From Gavia stellata (taxonomy: Eukaryota > Chordata > Aves > Gaviiformes > Gaviidae): a stretch of 64,000 nt of DNA. Location of the stretch: positions 80,458,495-80,522,494 of the forward strand of contig NC_082597.1 in assembly GCF_030936135.1 (NCBI RefSeq). The letters run 5' to 3'. A program made the position numbers and the translations under genes. Shown here in pieces: positions 52,163 through 61,487 of the stretch. The notes beneath the pieces were generated by a model. It was not told the DNA's origin. It was given only the letters and a program-made list of their open reading frames with translations, and made no database searches. Positions within the stretch are counted from its first letter, which is position 1. Each line of letters starts with the position of its first letter.

Positions 52163-52750
52163 CTACCCTGTGAAGGCTGTTGTATTAGCAGTGACTGCTG
52201 GAGGTTGGACAGAGGTAGGTGTTAGGAAACATCCCTGTAGCTTCCCTGCTTCTAACGCTCTATCCCCAAGCACCTGCTGATGGCTATGGTCGGCAACAGG
52301 ATATTGGGATGGACGGACCTCTGGTCTGAACTCATCCTCTTCATGTTGTAAGACGAACCTTCCTTTGCAGGGCCAGCGTGTGGGTGCCCGTGTCCCCCAC
52401 GCACAGGCACCGGTGCCCGTTTCTGACGAGCACGTCGCCGTGGCGGGGTGCGGGAAGGGGACGTGATACACCCAGTCAATGCCATGCTCCTTGGCCCAGG
52501 TGTTAATGAGATTGTTTTGGAAATGAGTCCCGTTGTCGGATTCAATTCTTCCAGGGGTGCCGTGTCGCCCTAAAACTTGCTTTTCAAGGCCCAAGATAGT
52601 GTTCTGGGCAGTGGCATGGGTCATGGGGTATGTTTCCAACCATCCAGCCGTTGCTTCCACCATTATAAGCACATGCTGCTTCCCGTGGCGGGTTCATGGT
52701 AGTGGGATATAATCAACCTGCCAGGCTTCCCCGTATTGATATTTCAGCCA
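52163..52750 (-). pseudogene. Retroviral integrase core remnant with an inserted patch
   Basis: After a stop, the frame continues with the first catalytic aspartate (WQVDYI) and then the second in DNGTHF. Shortly after HGIDWVYH the expected sequence carrying the catalytic glutamate is absent. In its place lies a GC-rich patch at 52362-52454 that matches sequence next to the GPR19 copies. The remaining tail resembles neither integrase C-terminus nor env that I can identify. Loss of the glutamate segment plus stop codons means it is inactive. Confidence 0.75.
52362..52454. repeat. 93-bp patch shared with both GPR19 units
   Basis: This segment differs at about four positions from 55285-55377 and is also present at 59971-60063. 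Similarity stops abruptly at both ends. Its GC-richness contrasts with the retroviral sequence around it. Confidence 0.85.
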
Positions 52751-52759
52751 TCCTCCTCT

Positions 52760-53290
52760 CTACCAAAAAGGCTTTTGCCGCTTAGCTTGTTTGATTACGG
52801 CACATGTTTGACATTCCTGGATAACCTGTGCAATGGCATCAATGGTCAAGTCCACCCCTCGATCACGAGCCCATTTGTATGTTGCATCCCTTCCTAAATG
52901 TCCTGATGTGTCATGGGCCCATCGAGCTATAAATAGCTCTCCCTTATGTTCCCAATCCAGATCCACCTGAGCCACTTCAATTCCAGCAGCCTGGTCCACC
53001 TGCTCATTGTTTCGATGTTCTTCAGTGGCACGACTCTGGGGTATGTGAGCATCTACGTGACGTACTTTTACAACCAGGTTCTCTACCCGAGCAGCAATAT
53101 CTTGCCATAATTCAGCAGCCCAGATGGGCTTACCTCTGCGCTGCCAGTTGCTCTGCTTCCATTGCTGTAGCCACCCCCACAGGGCATTTGCCACCATCCA
53201 TGAGTCAGTATAGAGATAAAGTACTGGCCATTTTCCTCGTACCCTTCTCAGCTTGCTCAAACAAGTTTGGGGTCAGTCTGTCTCTGTCCA
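52760..53290 (-). pseudogene. Retroviral pol remnant: RNase H and integrase N-terminal zinc finger
   Basis: A 166-codon open frame (53260-52760) shows the end of an RNase H domain (YTDSW..VANAL, later VRHVDAH). It then runs into the integrase HHCC zinc-binding module, with HDTSGHLG and CQTC about 40 residues apart. The reverse transcriptase that should precede RNase H is absent. The frame ends in a TAG just before the integrase core. Confidence 0.85.
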
Positions 53291-54146
53291 CAGCCGAGAC
53301 ACAAGCACACATGGAGGGAGCAAGATTATCTTCGTATTCTCGGAGTTGCCTGGCCAGTTCATCTATAGTTGGTGCCTCAATGTCTGTCCAGTTCGTTATC
53401 GCCAGGGTGTGGGCATATGACATCGCTGCATTTCATACAAACTTTCGCCACACGGACCGTGTGCCCCGGATTTCATCCGGGTCTTTGCATGCCTGGTCAT
53501 TATAGACCACCTCCAACACGGCTAATTCCCTCAGATACTGGATGCCCCCCTCAATGCTGGTCCATTTCCTTCGAGAATTTGCGAGTTCTTCCTTGGAGGG
53601 ATACATGTCCTTCACACTTGACAGGAGTCGCTGCCAAAGACTGAGGACTCCTGCCTTTTTTCCAATCCCTTTGTCAATGGCCTTATCCTTCACAAGGCAT
53701 CCCAGCTGCCGGGCTTCCTTACCCTCTAATTCCTGACTGCTGGCCCCAATATCCCAGCATCGAAGCAACCAGCTGAGAATTAGCTCACCTGGTTGACGGC
53801 TAAAATCTTTTCGCATATCTGGCAGCTCACTTAGGGATAGGGGGCGGGTGGTTTCTGTCTCATTGATTATCTCAGTCTCTTCTTCCTCCTGTTCTTGTGG
53901 CTGCTCTGCTGCAGAACAGGCTGCCTCTTCTGATTCTTTCTCCCTCTCAGGAGAAGCTTCTTCATCCCTTACTAAACGAGCTGGCTTCCGCTTCCACTGT
54001 TTCTTTTTAGTTATAGGGGCGACTGATACAGTGCCTGGTTTATTTCCCCTCTCTTCTCCCTGAGGGTGCTGCACAGTATCGAGCAGTGTTTGGGTCATCT
54101 GTCCCGGCTGTGTCCCCTCCCAACTTCCCGTGCCCGCCCAGCCCAC
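53205..54146 (-). pseudogene. Endogenous retroviral gag remnant
   Basis: The main frame (53433-54146) has an acidic, glutamate-rich segment near its middle followed by an alpha-helical, capsid-like stretch with tryptophan-containing motifs (for example SWLLRCWD). Gag-like sequence appears to continue in another frame at 53205-53423, so at least one frameshift is present. The frame does not begin with ATG: it opens at GTG 54146, directly after an in-frame TGA at 54149-54147. The 5' part of gag is therefore missing or was once joined by splicing. Confidence 0.75.
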
Positions 54147-54151
54147 TCACC

Positions 54152-54940
54152 GGTGGGGCGGTGTGAGGAGCAGAAAAGGCCTTGACTGTGTGTGAGGCGG
54201 TGTGAGGGGCAGAAAAGGCCTTGACTGTGTGTGAGGCGGTGTGAGGGGGAGAAAATGCCTTGACTGTGTGTGAGGCGGTGTGAGGGGCAGAAAAGGCCTT
54301 GACTGTGTGTGAGGCGGTGTGAGGAGCAGAAAAGGCCTTGACTGTGTGTGAGGCGGTGTGAGGAGCAGAAAAGGCCTTGACTCCGTGTGAGGCGGTGTGA
54401 GGAGCAGAAAAGGCCTTGACTCCGTGTGAGGCGGTGTGAGGAGCAGAAAAGGCCTTGACTGTGTGTGAGGCGGTGTGAGGAGCAGAAAAGGCCCTGACTG
54501 TGTGTGAGGCGGTGTCAGGAGCAGAAAAGGCCTTGACTGTGTGTGAGGCGGTGTGAGGAGCAGAAAAGGCCTTGACTGTGTGTGAGGCGGTGTGAGGGGC
54601 AGAAAAGGCCTTGACTGTGTGTGAGGTGGTGTGAGGGGCAGAAAAGGCCTTGACTCTGTGTGAGGCGGTGTGAGGGGCAGAAAAGGCCTTGACTGTGTGT
54701 GAGGCGGTGTGAGGAGCAGAAAAGGCCTTGACTGTGTGTGAGGCGGTGTGAGGGGCAGAAAAGGCCTTGACTCTGTGTGAGGCGGTGTGAGGAGCAGAAA
54801 AGGCCTTGACTGTGTGTGAGGTGGTGTGAGGGGCAGAAAAGGCCTTGACTGTGTGTGAGGTGGTGTGAGGGGCAGAAAAGGCCTTGACTGTGTGTGAGGT
54901 GGTGTGAGGGGCAGAAAAGGCCTTGACTCTGTGTGAGCGC
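54152..54940. repeat. 39-bp minisatellite, about 20 copies
   Basis: The unit contains AAAAGGCCTTGACTGTGTG followed by TGAGGCGGTGTGAGGAGCAG. I count 20 copies of the CTTGACT core. Variants (GAGGAGC/GAGGGGC, GCGGTG/GTGGTG, TGTGTG/TCCGTG/TCTGTG) are distributed as in an array evolving by unequal exchange. The period is divisible by three, and on the minus strand the unit has no stop in any frame. One frame reads KAFSAPHTASHTV repeatedly. It abuts the gag remnant. Confidence 0.95.
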
Positions 54941-55032
54941 TGCTCAGCAGTAACTAAAAGATCCCTGCTTTATCATCATTGTTTCCAGCCCAAATCCAAA
55001 AGACAGCCCCATACTAGCTGCTCTGAAGAAAG

Positions 55033-55560
55033 TTAACCCCATCCCAGCCAAAACCTGCACATAGGAGCAGACCTCCCTCCCCACTGGAGCAAGCCAAAGT
55101 GGCCTCCAGAGGAACTGCTGGCAGCTTGTGGAGCCCGGGCGTACATGCCCACAAGGTCTAGGTGCCGACCCCCTTGCTGAGCTGGGCTGTAGGGCTGGCC
55201 CAGCTGCCCTATCAGCCAAACACCTCCCACCACCCTTCCCTGCCCCGCAGCCTCGCGCCCCGTGCTGGCGGAGCCCGAGGTCAGCCTCTGCAGGGCCAGC
55301 GTGTGGGTGCCCGTGTCCCCCACGCACAGGCGCCGGTGCCCGTTTCTGACGAGCACGTCGCCGTGGCGGGGCGCGGGGGGGTGCAGAGGAGCCCCCGCCT
55401 CTCCCCGCGGTTCCCCGGCCGGCACAGCCTGTGCCGTTCCCCTGCCCACCAGCACCCAAGCCCCGTCGGGTCCTGTTGGGTGGTTTTCCCACTGCGCCGG
55501 CAGAGAAAGAGCAGCAGGAGCCGGCTCCACCTGCAGCCACAGCTCCCTGCCAGCTTGTCT
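55033..55560 (-). pseudogene. Unidentified minus-strand open frame, weakly Ig-V-like
   Basis: From an acceptor-like CTGTGGCTGCAG near 55,540 a long open frame runs leftward. It includes GDVLVRNGHRRLCVGDTG then THTLALQ, which loosely resembles the E-F strands (D-x-G-x-Y-x-L) of an immunoglobulin V domain. The canonical disulfide cysteines and tryptophan are not clearly placed, no good donor follows, and all frames here are open because of GC-richness. It may be an old exon, a GC-rich chance frame or part of a repeat. Function is unknown. Confidence 0.2.
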
Positions 55561-56320
55561 CCTCTGGGACGCCTGCCTCTCAGGGACCTATTAGCACAGG
55601 CACCCGTGGAGGATGCCGTCAGGCGAGCCTGGGACTGCGGAGCTGGTTTTCCTGCTCCCGTTTGGGAAAAAGCGCTCTTTGCAGCAGGTGCCAGAGCCGT
55701 AGCTGAGAGGAGGGGACTGGGGCCAGGAGCCACGCTTGCTTGAAGAGGTGGCGAGTCCCCGGGTGCCTGCTACAGCCGTGGCCCCTTTTGATCAGCAGGT
55801 CTTCTCGCAGGTGGTGCCCAGCCCCGGCGCCTGGCTGCGGGCAGCAGGCTGGGCGTAGAAGCAGCTTGCGAGGAGGCGGGGAGGGCAAGAGCAAGGGCAG
55901 GACTTTGCTCAGGCGCTTTGGCCCCCGAGAGCTCTGGAGAGGCGCAACGCCGAAGGTGCAAAAGCGTCCAGTGCTGGCCTGATGCTGAGCCTAGCGGGGC
56001 AGTGGGAATTTTGCCAGGGCCGTCAGTGGGCTCAGAGCTGTGCCAGCATTGCCCACGCATGGGCATCTTACCCGTGGGGGCTGCACAGGAAGGAAAAACC
56101 CAGGGCAAAAGTGTTCCTAGGGATAAACGGAAAGGAAGCAGAGGTGGCTTTGGGTGGATTTATGCATTGACAGGGGGTGGCCAACGTACCGGGATTCAGC
56201 AAAGCCGTGTTTTTCCTTGCCCTTTTTCCCTACACGCAGAGAGCGTAAGAGCTCTTCTGCTTGGTGAAAAAGCGATGCTCGTGACTCGGGAAGAGTAGCT
56301 CCAAAGAGCAGAAGGTAACG

Positions 56321-57754
56321 GAAAGGAAATAGACCAGACACATCGAAATCAACGCATTTAATAAAACAAAACATCTTTTTTTCTTCCCTAAAAGCTGTGT
56401 CAAAAATACCTAACTCTACATTGTTTCAAAACGGAGAGAAAGCTCCTTGGTCTGGGGTACACTGTAATTTTTCAAAGCAATGAAGCCAACTAGACAAATG
56501 TATTTGGAGGATTGGACTGAATAGGCCAGGCAAGCTTTTTTTCTTTTGCTTCTCTGTTAAAAGCGTCATAGATGGAGTCCTTGGTGACAGGTTTGGCCGG
56601 AGCTGCTTCATCTGCGATGCCAACGTGATTTTTCTTGGCTATGCAGGAACTGGTGGTGATGGTGTAGGTGTTGCTTCTGTAGTATTTCATGGCGGACATG
56701 CAAAATGTTTCTTTCAGCCCTCTTCTGAAGTTGGCATTATAGATGGAGTAGAGGGTGGGCTTAGAGGCTGACGAACTGAAAGAGATGCAGGTGATGGCCA
56801 GGAAAACCACGGAGCTCATTCTGTAGTCTGTTTCCTGCGGGTGCCACAGCTGCGCCACGTAAAAAGGGAGCCAGGACAGGAGAAAGTCCACGTTTAGCAT
56901 TAAGAACATCTTGATGGTTTTCACTTTTGCTCTTGGGACAATATTCGTCGTCCTCCTGACAGCCCTACCGTCGGTGCCTATCCTCCAAATGTACTTGAAG
57001 ACCTTCCAGTAGAAGAGGATGATGAGGATGGCTGGGATGAAGAACACCACGCAGAGGTGGACGATACCGTAGATGGCTCCTTCCCAAGAATCAGGGAGGA
57101 AAAAGTTGCAGTGGTCGTCGCTGTTGGAGCCGTAGAAGAAGAAAGCCGGTGACGCCAAGAGAGCATCAAAGAGCCAGCAGGCCAGAATCATCTTCTTGGC
57201 TCTCTCCCTCGACACTTTGAAGGTCAGGGGGTAGACGATCGTGTAGAATCGGTCCAGGCAGATAGAGAGGAGCACGTAGATCTGGACTCCAGGGGCGAGG
57301 TACTGTACGTACCTGACCAGCTTGCACATCACGTTCCCCAGCACCCACCTGCCGTAGGCAAACTGGAGCAGCACGAAGGGCACGCTCGCGACGCTGCTGA
57401 GAAGGTCTGCACAAGCCATGGAGACCACAAAATAGTTGGTTGTGGATTGTGTCCTCCTGCTCCTGTGGATCACTAAGCAAACGAGAGAGTTGCCAAAGAC
57501 GGAAATCAGCCACAGCGCTCCCAAAACGGTGCCGGCTGCTGCAATTTCCCCCGGCCTCGGCTCATACTGCAAGACAGGGTGGTCCCTGCTTGAGCCGGGT
57601 CCCGGGGGTGACTCCGCCATCTCGTAGCCAGCCGGAGAGATGGAGGCTTCGGGGAAGCTCTTGTTCTGCAGCAGGAGCAGTAAGGTAGGGAGAACCAAAG
57701 GAGCGCTGCTGTTAGCCATGCTGTGGGCCAACATGGCCACGTCTCTTGCTCAGG
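56321..57754 (-). other. GPR19: GPR19 copy 1 coding exon with 3'UTR
   Basis: On the minus strand the exon opens at 57754 after a pyrimidine-rich tract and GTGCAG acceptor, leaving 20 bases of 5'UTR before the ATG. The variant polyadenylation signal ATTAAA lies at 56362-56357, about 130 bases past the stop, so cleavage near 56,340 is expected. Upstream non-coding exons of GPR19 should lie to the right and were not identified. Confidence 0.7.
56490..57734 (-). CDS. GPR19: GPR19, probable G-protein coupled receptor 19 (copy 1)
   Basis: An intact single-exon class A receptor of 414 residues; human GPR19 has 415 and ends in the same NPPNTFV. ATG at 57734 is chosen because MLAHSMANS aligns with the family start; the frame stays open two codons further to a GTG. 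N-glycosylation sites are at N8 and N24. Landmarks are GN in TM1 (N82), D110 in TM2, C137-C209 disulfide, DRF instead of DRY at 161-163, P234 in TM5, SWLP at 287-290, and KPTLY instead of NPxxY at 325-329; the last two agree with the human receptor. GPR19 is an orphan receptor expressed mainly in brain; adropin has been proposed as its ligand. Position after CREBL2 on the opposite strand matches vertebrate synteny. Confidence 0.97.
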   Translation of the reverse strand: MLAHSMANSSAPLVLPTLLLLLQNKSFPEASISPAGYEMAESPPGPGSSRDHPVLQYEPRPGEIAAAGTVLGALWLISVFGNSLVCLVIHRSRRTQSTTNYFVVSMACADLLSSVASVPFVLLQFAYGRWVLGNVMCKLVRYVQYLAPGVQIYVLLSICLDRFYTIVYPLTFKVSRERAKKMILACWLFDALLASPAFFFYGSNSDDHCNFFLPDSWEGAIYGIVHLCVVFFIPAILIILFYWKVFKYIWRIGTDGRAVRRTTNIVPRAKVKTIKMFLMLNVDFLLSWLPFYVAQLWHPQETDYRMSSVVFLAITCISFSSSASKPTLYSIYNANFRRGLKETFCMSAMKYYRSNTYTITTSSCIAKKNHVGIADEAAPAKPVTKDSIYDAFNREAKEKKLAWPIQSNPPNTFV

Positions 57755-57755
57755 C

Positions 57756-59746
57756 TGCACAAAGAGAGAAGAGAAAAGGCTCTATTTAACAAGCAGGTGT
57801 GACAAACCTACCCTGAGCAATGAAAGGTAACTTGAAGTAGTACAGGGGCTGCTTAAAGGAGCCGATTTCAGGGAAATGGTCCGAAAGATGCGGTGAGCCT
57901 ACCTGGGCCAGCGGAGGCCATTCAGTTTCATGCAGATTTTTATGAATTGCCTCTGACTGTCTTAGGACCGGCCTTTCTGCCCTCTGAAAGAGAAATCTGT
58001 CCCTTTCACAGCAGCAGACCGAGGCGCAGGTTCGCCAGTGCTGGCGACCTGCAGACCGAGCGAGCGGATTGTGCCCCACTGACCCCAGCAAGGAGCCGCA
58101 CCTCACGGTGTCCGTGGAAATGGCAGAGACCCAGACCAAGAGTGTCCCCGCTCCCTTGACTTGAGAGGAATCCGTCAAGCGGATAGGCAAAGGAGGCTTT
58201 TCTTATCCCGAGAGGTGGAACGGGCAGCACCATTTTCCACGACAGTAACAACTTCATTGCTAAGGAGACTAAGCAGGCAAGCCCTGCTCCCACCCAGTCA
58301 TTACCACCATTGGTGCTAATATCCCTAAGAGCCCTGCATCTTTTTGTTTCTGGACATAACTTGGGAAGGTAAGTGAGGTCTGCATTTGAAGGCAAAGGCA
58401 AAGGGAAGAGGATCAGAGCGGGAGGCCTGGCACCAAGCCGGGTGGGCGCTCCTCACCCGGCATCCTCCTCAGCCCTTCCGCAGGGAGGAAATTGCCATCA
58501 AGAGCTGGACATTGTCTACCCTGGCCGTCAACGCTGTCCCCGCACGTCCTGGCCTCCTTAGTTCCCTGCCCAATCAAGGGTAGCATTTCCCGTTGGCCCC
58601 CTGAGAAGCCGGTGGCGCGACAACCTCCCCCCAAAAGCTGCAGAAGGCTTTTTGATCAAGGGCAGAGTTTTGATTGAGAAGGCAAGCTGTGGGGAGGAGG
58701 TAAATGCCCTCAGGCAGCTGAGGGGTGGGGGGAGCCTTTTGGTTTCCAGCAGCGGAGCCTCGGGTCGTGTCGGTGTAACCGTCACTAGATGCGACTGCCG
58801 TCGGCTGCTGCTGCCTCTCTGTGCTCCAGAGAAAACCCGGGGAGAGGGTCGATGTCCTTACCTTGGTCAGGGAGCGCCCAAGCAGCAAGTCTGACTCTTC
58901 AGAGCTCACCCTGTGGAGGCCGGCTGTCGAGCGGAGCCCGTCCTCCAGCAGCCTGAAGGCTCTGCAGGTCTGTGGGCGACCCAAGGGCCAACTGAAGGGT
59001 TGCCATGAGCAACTGGCCCCAACACAGAACACAGAACACAGAACACGGAACCTCTGCCCACAGCTGTGGGCTTGCTCAGAGCTTGCTCAGCTCCGGGCAG
59101 GGACCCGGTCGCCTTGTCTTGGCCTTGGCGCGGGCCAAATTTCTGCCCTCAGGACGCCTCTGTTGACATGACCTGCGGGTTTGCAGGGGTGCGGGGGCTG
59201 CCAGATGAGTCTTGCCCCTGCTCTTTTCAAACGCGCCTGGCTCAGCTTACAGTCCCCCCTTTCTCCTTTGCCTCTCAAGTCGGTCCCCTTGGTGCCTTGC
59301 CAGACCCTTGCAGTCCTGCCTCCTTCTTTCCACCCTCTGTGCAGGCATTGCCTTGCCTGGGCACTGATAACTTGGCCTTCACGGCTCGGAGCCCAGGTAG
59401 TGAACGTCACCAGATCGCTGAGCACGAGGCACAAAAAGAGCTTCGAGCTGGGTTTGCAGGGGATTATGGCTCTGTTCGCTGCCAAAAAGCTCACCGCCAG
59501 AGACGGGTAGCAGTTGAACTTGGGGGCCCTCCCTCTTTACCTCTCCAAAGCGGCACCGAGCAGTCGTCCAACGTGGACGCTCGTTGCTGACTACAGCACC
59601 GCCCCTCCTGCTGGCACAGGCAATAATCCGTCTGCTTTTGGACGGTGCTTTTCACCTGCCTGGAGGCTCGAGTGACCTCTGTACTTCTGAGCAAGCTCTG
59701 AAATAGAGCTCCTGGGACCTAACCGTGTTGTTGCCTCATCCTCATG
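57756..59746 (-). other. GPR19 copy 1 upstream region
   Basis: About 2 kb upstream of the coding exon is GC-rich and likely contains intron and non-coding 5' exon sequence of GPR19. A short 8-bp repeat (ACAGAACA-like, about four copies) lies near 59,022-59,048. No protein-coding frame is supported; the open frames on both strands lack family similarity. No promoter could be pinned down. Confidence 0.45.
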
Positions 59747-60246
59747 ATAGGAGCAGACCTCCCTCCCCACTGGAGCAAGCCAAAGTGGCCTCCAGAGGAA
59801 CTGCTGGCAGCTTGTGGAGCCCGGGCGTACATGCCCACAAGGTCTAGGTGCCGACCCCCTTGCTGAGCTGGGCTGTAGGGCTGGCCCAGCTGCCCTATCA
59901 GCCAAACACCTCCCACCACCCTCCCCTGCCCCGCAGCCTCGCGCCCCGTGCCGGCGGAGCCCGAGGTCAGCCTCTGCAGGGCCAGTGTGTGGGTGCCCGT
60001 GTCCCCCACGCACAGGCGCCGGTGCCCGTTTCTGACGAGCACGTCGCCGTGGCGGGGCGCGGGGGGGTGCAGAGGAGCCCCCGCCTCTCCCCGCAGTTCC
60101 CCGGCTGGCACAGCCTGTGCCGTTCCCCTGCCCACCAGCACCCAAGCCCCGTCGGGTGCTGTTGGGTGGTTTTCCCACTGCGCCGGCAGAGAAAGAGCAG
60201 CAGGAGCCGGCTCCACCTGCAGCCACAGCTCCCTGCCAGCTTGTCT
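59719..60246 (-). pseudogene. Second copy of the unidentified Ig-V-like open frame
   Basis: This is the duplicate of the frame at 55033-55560. It stays open over the same 165 codons, with only a few residue differences (for example Gly/Ala, Pro/Leu and Ser/Gly changes). Preserved openness after a recent duplication says little about selection. Confidence 0.2.
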
Positions 60247-61005
60247 CCTCTGGGACGCCTGCCTCTCAGGGACCTATTAGCACAGGCACCCGTGGAGGAT
60301 GCCGTCAGGCGAGCCTGGGACTGCGGAGCTGGTTTTCCTGCTCCCGTTTGGGAAAAAGCGCTCTTTGCAGCAGGTGCCAGAGCCGTAGCTGAGAGGAAGG
60401 GACTGGGGCCAGGAGCCACGCTCGCTTGAAGAGGTGGCGAGTGCCCGGGTGCCTGCTACAGCCGTGGCCCCTTTTGATCAGCAGGTCTTCTCGCAGGTGG
60501 TGCCCAGCCCCGGCGCCTGGCTGTGGGCAGCAGGCTGGGCGTAGAAGCAGCTTGCGAGGAGGCGGGGAGGGCAAGAGCAAGGGCAGGACTTTGCTCAGGC
60601 GCTTTGGCCCCCGAGAGCTCTGGAGAGGCGCAACGCCGAAGGTGCAAAAGCGTCCAGCGCTGGCCTGATGCTGAGCCTAGCGGGGCAGTGGGAATTTTGC
60701 CACGGCCGTCAGTGGGCTCAGAGCTGTGCCAGCATTGCCCACGCATGGGCATCTTACCCGTGGGGGCTGCACAGGAAGGAAAAACCCAGGGCAAAATGTT
60801 CCTAGGGATAAACGGAAAGGAAGCAGAGGTGACTTTGGGTGGATTTATGCATTGACAGGTGGTGGCCAACGTACCGGGATTCAGCAAAGCTGTGTTTTTC
60901 CTTGCCCTTTTTCCCTACACGCAGAGAGCGTAAGAGCTCTTCTGCTTGGTGAAAAAGCGATGCTCGTGACTCGGGGAGAGTAGCTCCAAAGAGCAGAAGG
61001 TAACG

Positions 61006-61481
61006 TGTGGGAAGGCAGGATGCGGGCCCCTGGGTTGGTCCTGTGCAGGGCAGGATGCGGGCCCCTGGGGTGGTCCTGTGCAGCTGATGGATCAGAGCTT
61101 GTTCTGAGAGAGACAAAGACGGGCCTGTGGAAAATTACAAGCGAAGCAATAAATAAGGGCTACGTGGCAAGGACTGGGCGTCCTTGAGAAACGGGGATGT
61201 AGATAACAAGTAGTTATGATCAAAGTAGAAGGGAGTTATACAGCTGCTCAAACTGCAAGTAGAAGAACATAAACAAAAGTAACTTTTAGGCTCAGCCAAT
61301 TAGGATCTAACAAGTAAGCGCGTATTAGGTCTAACGGTATAAATATGTGTTGCTTGAATAATAAAGGCGGACTATGCTTTATCACTCATATTGAGTCGGA
61401 CGCATCCGTTCCTTCAGCCGCGAACCGTCGGTCAACTCCTGGCATCGGGGAACTCCCGACATCTTCGGGAAACTCCCGACA
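61006..61481 (+). mobile_element. Solo LTR (476 bp) with 6-bp target-site duplication
   Basis: The element begins TGTGGGAAGG and ends CTCCCGACA (TG...CA). It is flanked by the direct repeat GTAACG at 61000-61005 and 61482-61487. Unit 1 carries a single GTAACG at 56315-56320, the empty site. Inside are TATAAATA at 61338-61345 and AATAAA at 61360-61365, a close spacing typical of alpha/beta-type retroviral LTRs with a short R region. A 35-bp tandem repeat (61015-61049 and 61050-61083) lies in the U3 end. Six-base duplications fit an ERVK- or alpharetrovirus-like integrase. No internal retroviral genes are present. Confidence 0.95.
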
Positions 61482-61487
61482 GTAACG

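Larger units (their letters stand above)
52160..54150 (-). mobile_element. Degenerate, internally deleted endogenous retrovirus
   Basis: Reading leftward on the minus strand, the order is a gag remnant, then RNase H, the integrase zinc-finger and the integrase core. The expected rest of gag, the protease and the reverse transcriptase are missing between gag and RNase H (junction near 53,290). Frameshifts, stops and a foreign-looking 93-bp patch in the integrase show it is dead. No flanking LTRs were recognised: the right side is occupied by a minisatellite. The gag style resembles retroviral gag remnants common in bird genomes. Confidence 0.85.
55061..59746. repeat. Tandem segmental duplication, unit 1
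   Basis: Unit 1 starts at ATAGGAGCAG (55061), and the identical start recurs at 59747. The first part matches unit 2 at an offset of about 4,686 bp and the second part at 5,167 bp. The shift is explained by a 1-bp deletion and a 476-bp LTR plus its 6-bp target duplication in unit 2. Identity is very high (scattered single-base changes, estimated near 99%). The unit contains one GPR19 coding exon and about 2 kb of its upstream region. The segment 58,834-59,746 cannot be compared because the window ends. Confidence 0.95.

Noticed and set aside
54152-54940. CRISPR-like array
   Set aside because: The units are directly adjacent without unique spacers and the host is a vertebrate; this is a minisatellite.
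55162-55743. 193-codon plus-strand frame in duplication unit 1 (also in unit 2)
   Set aside because: It is the shadow of GC-rich DNA open on both strands; Pro/Arg/Leu-rich with no family similarity.
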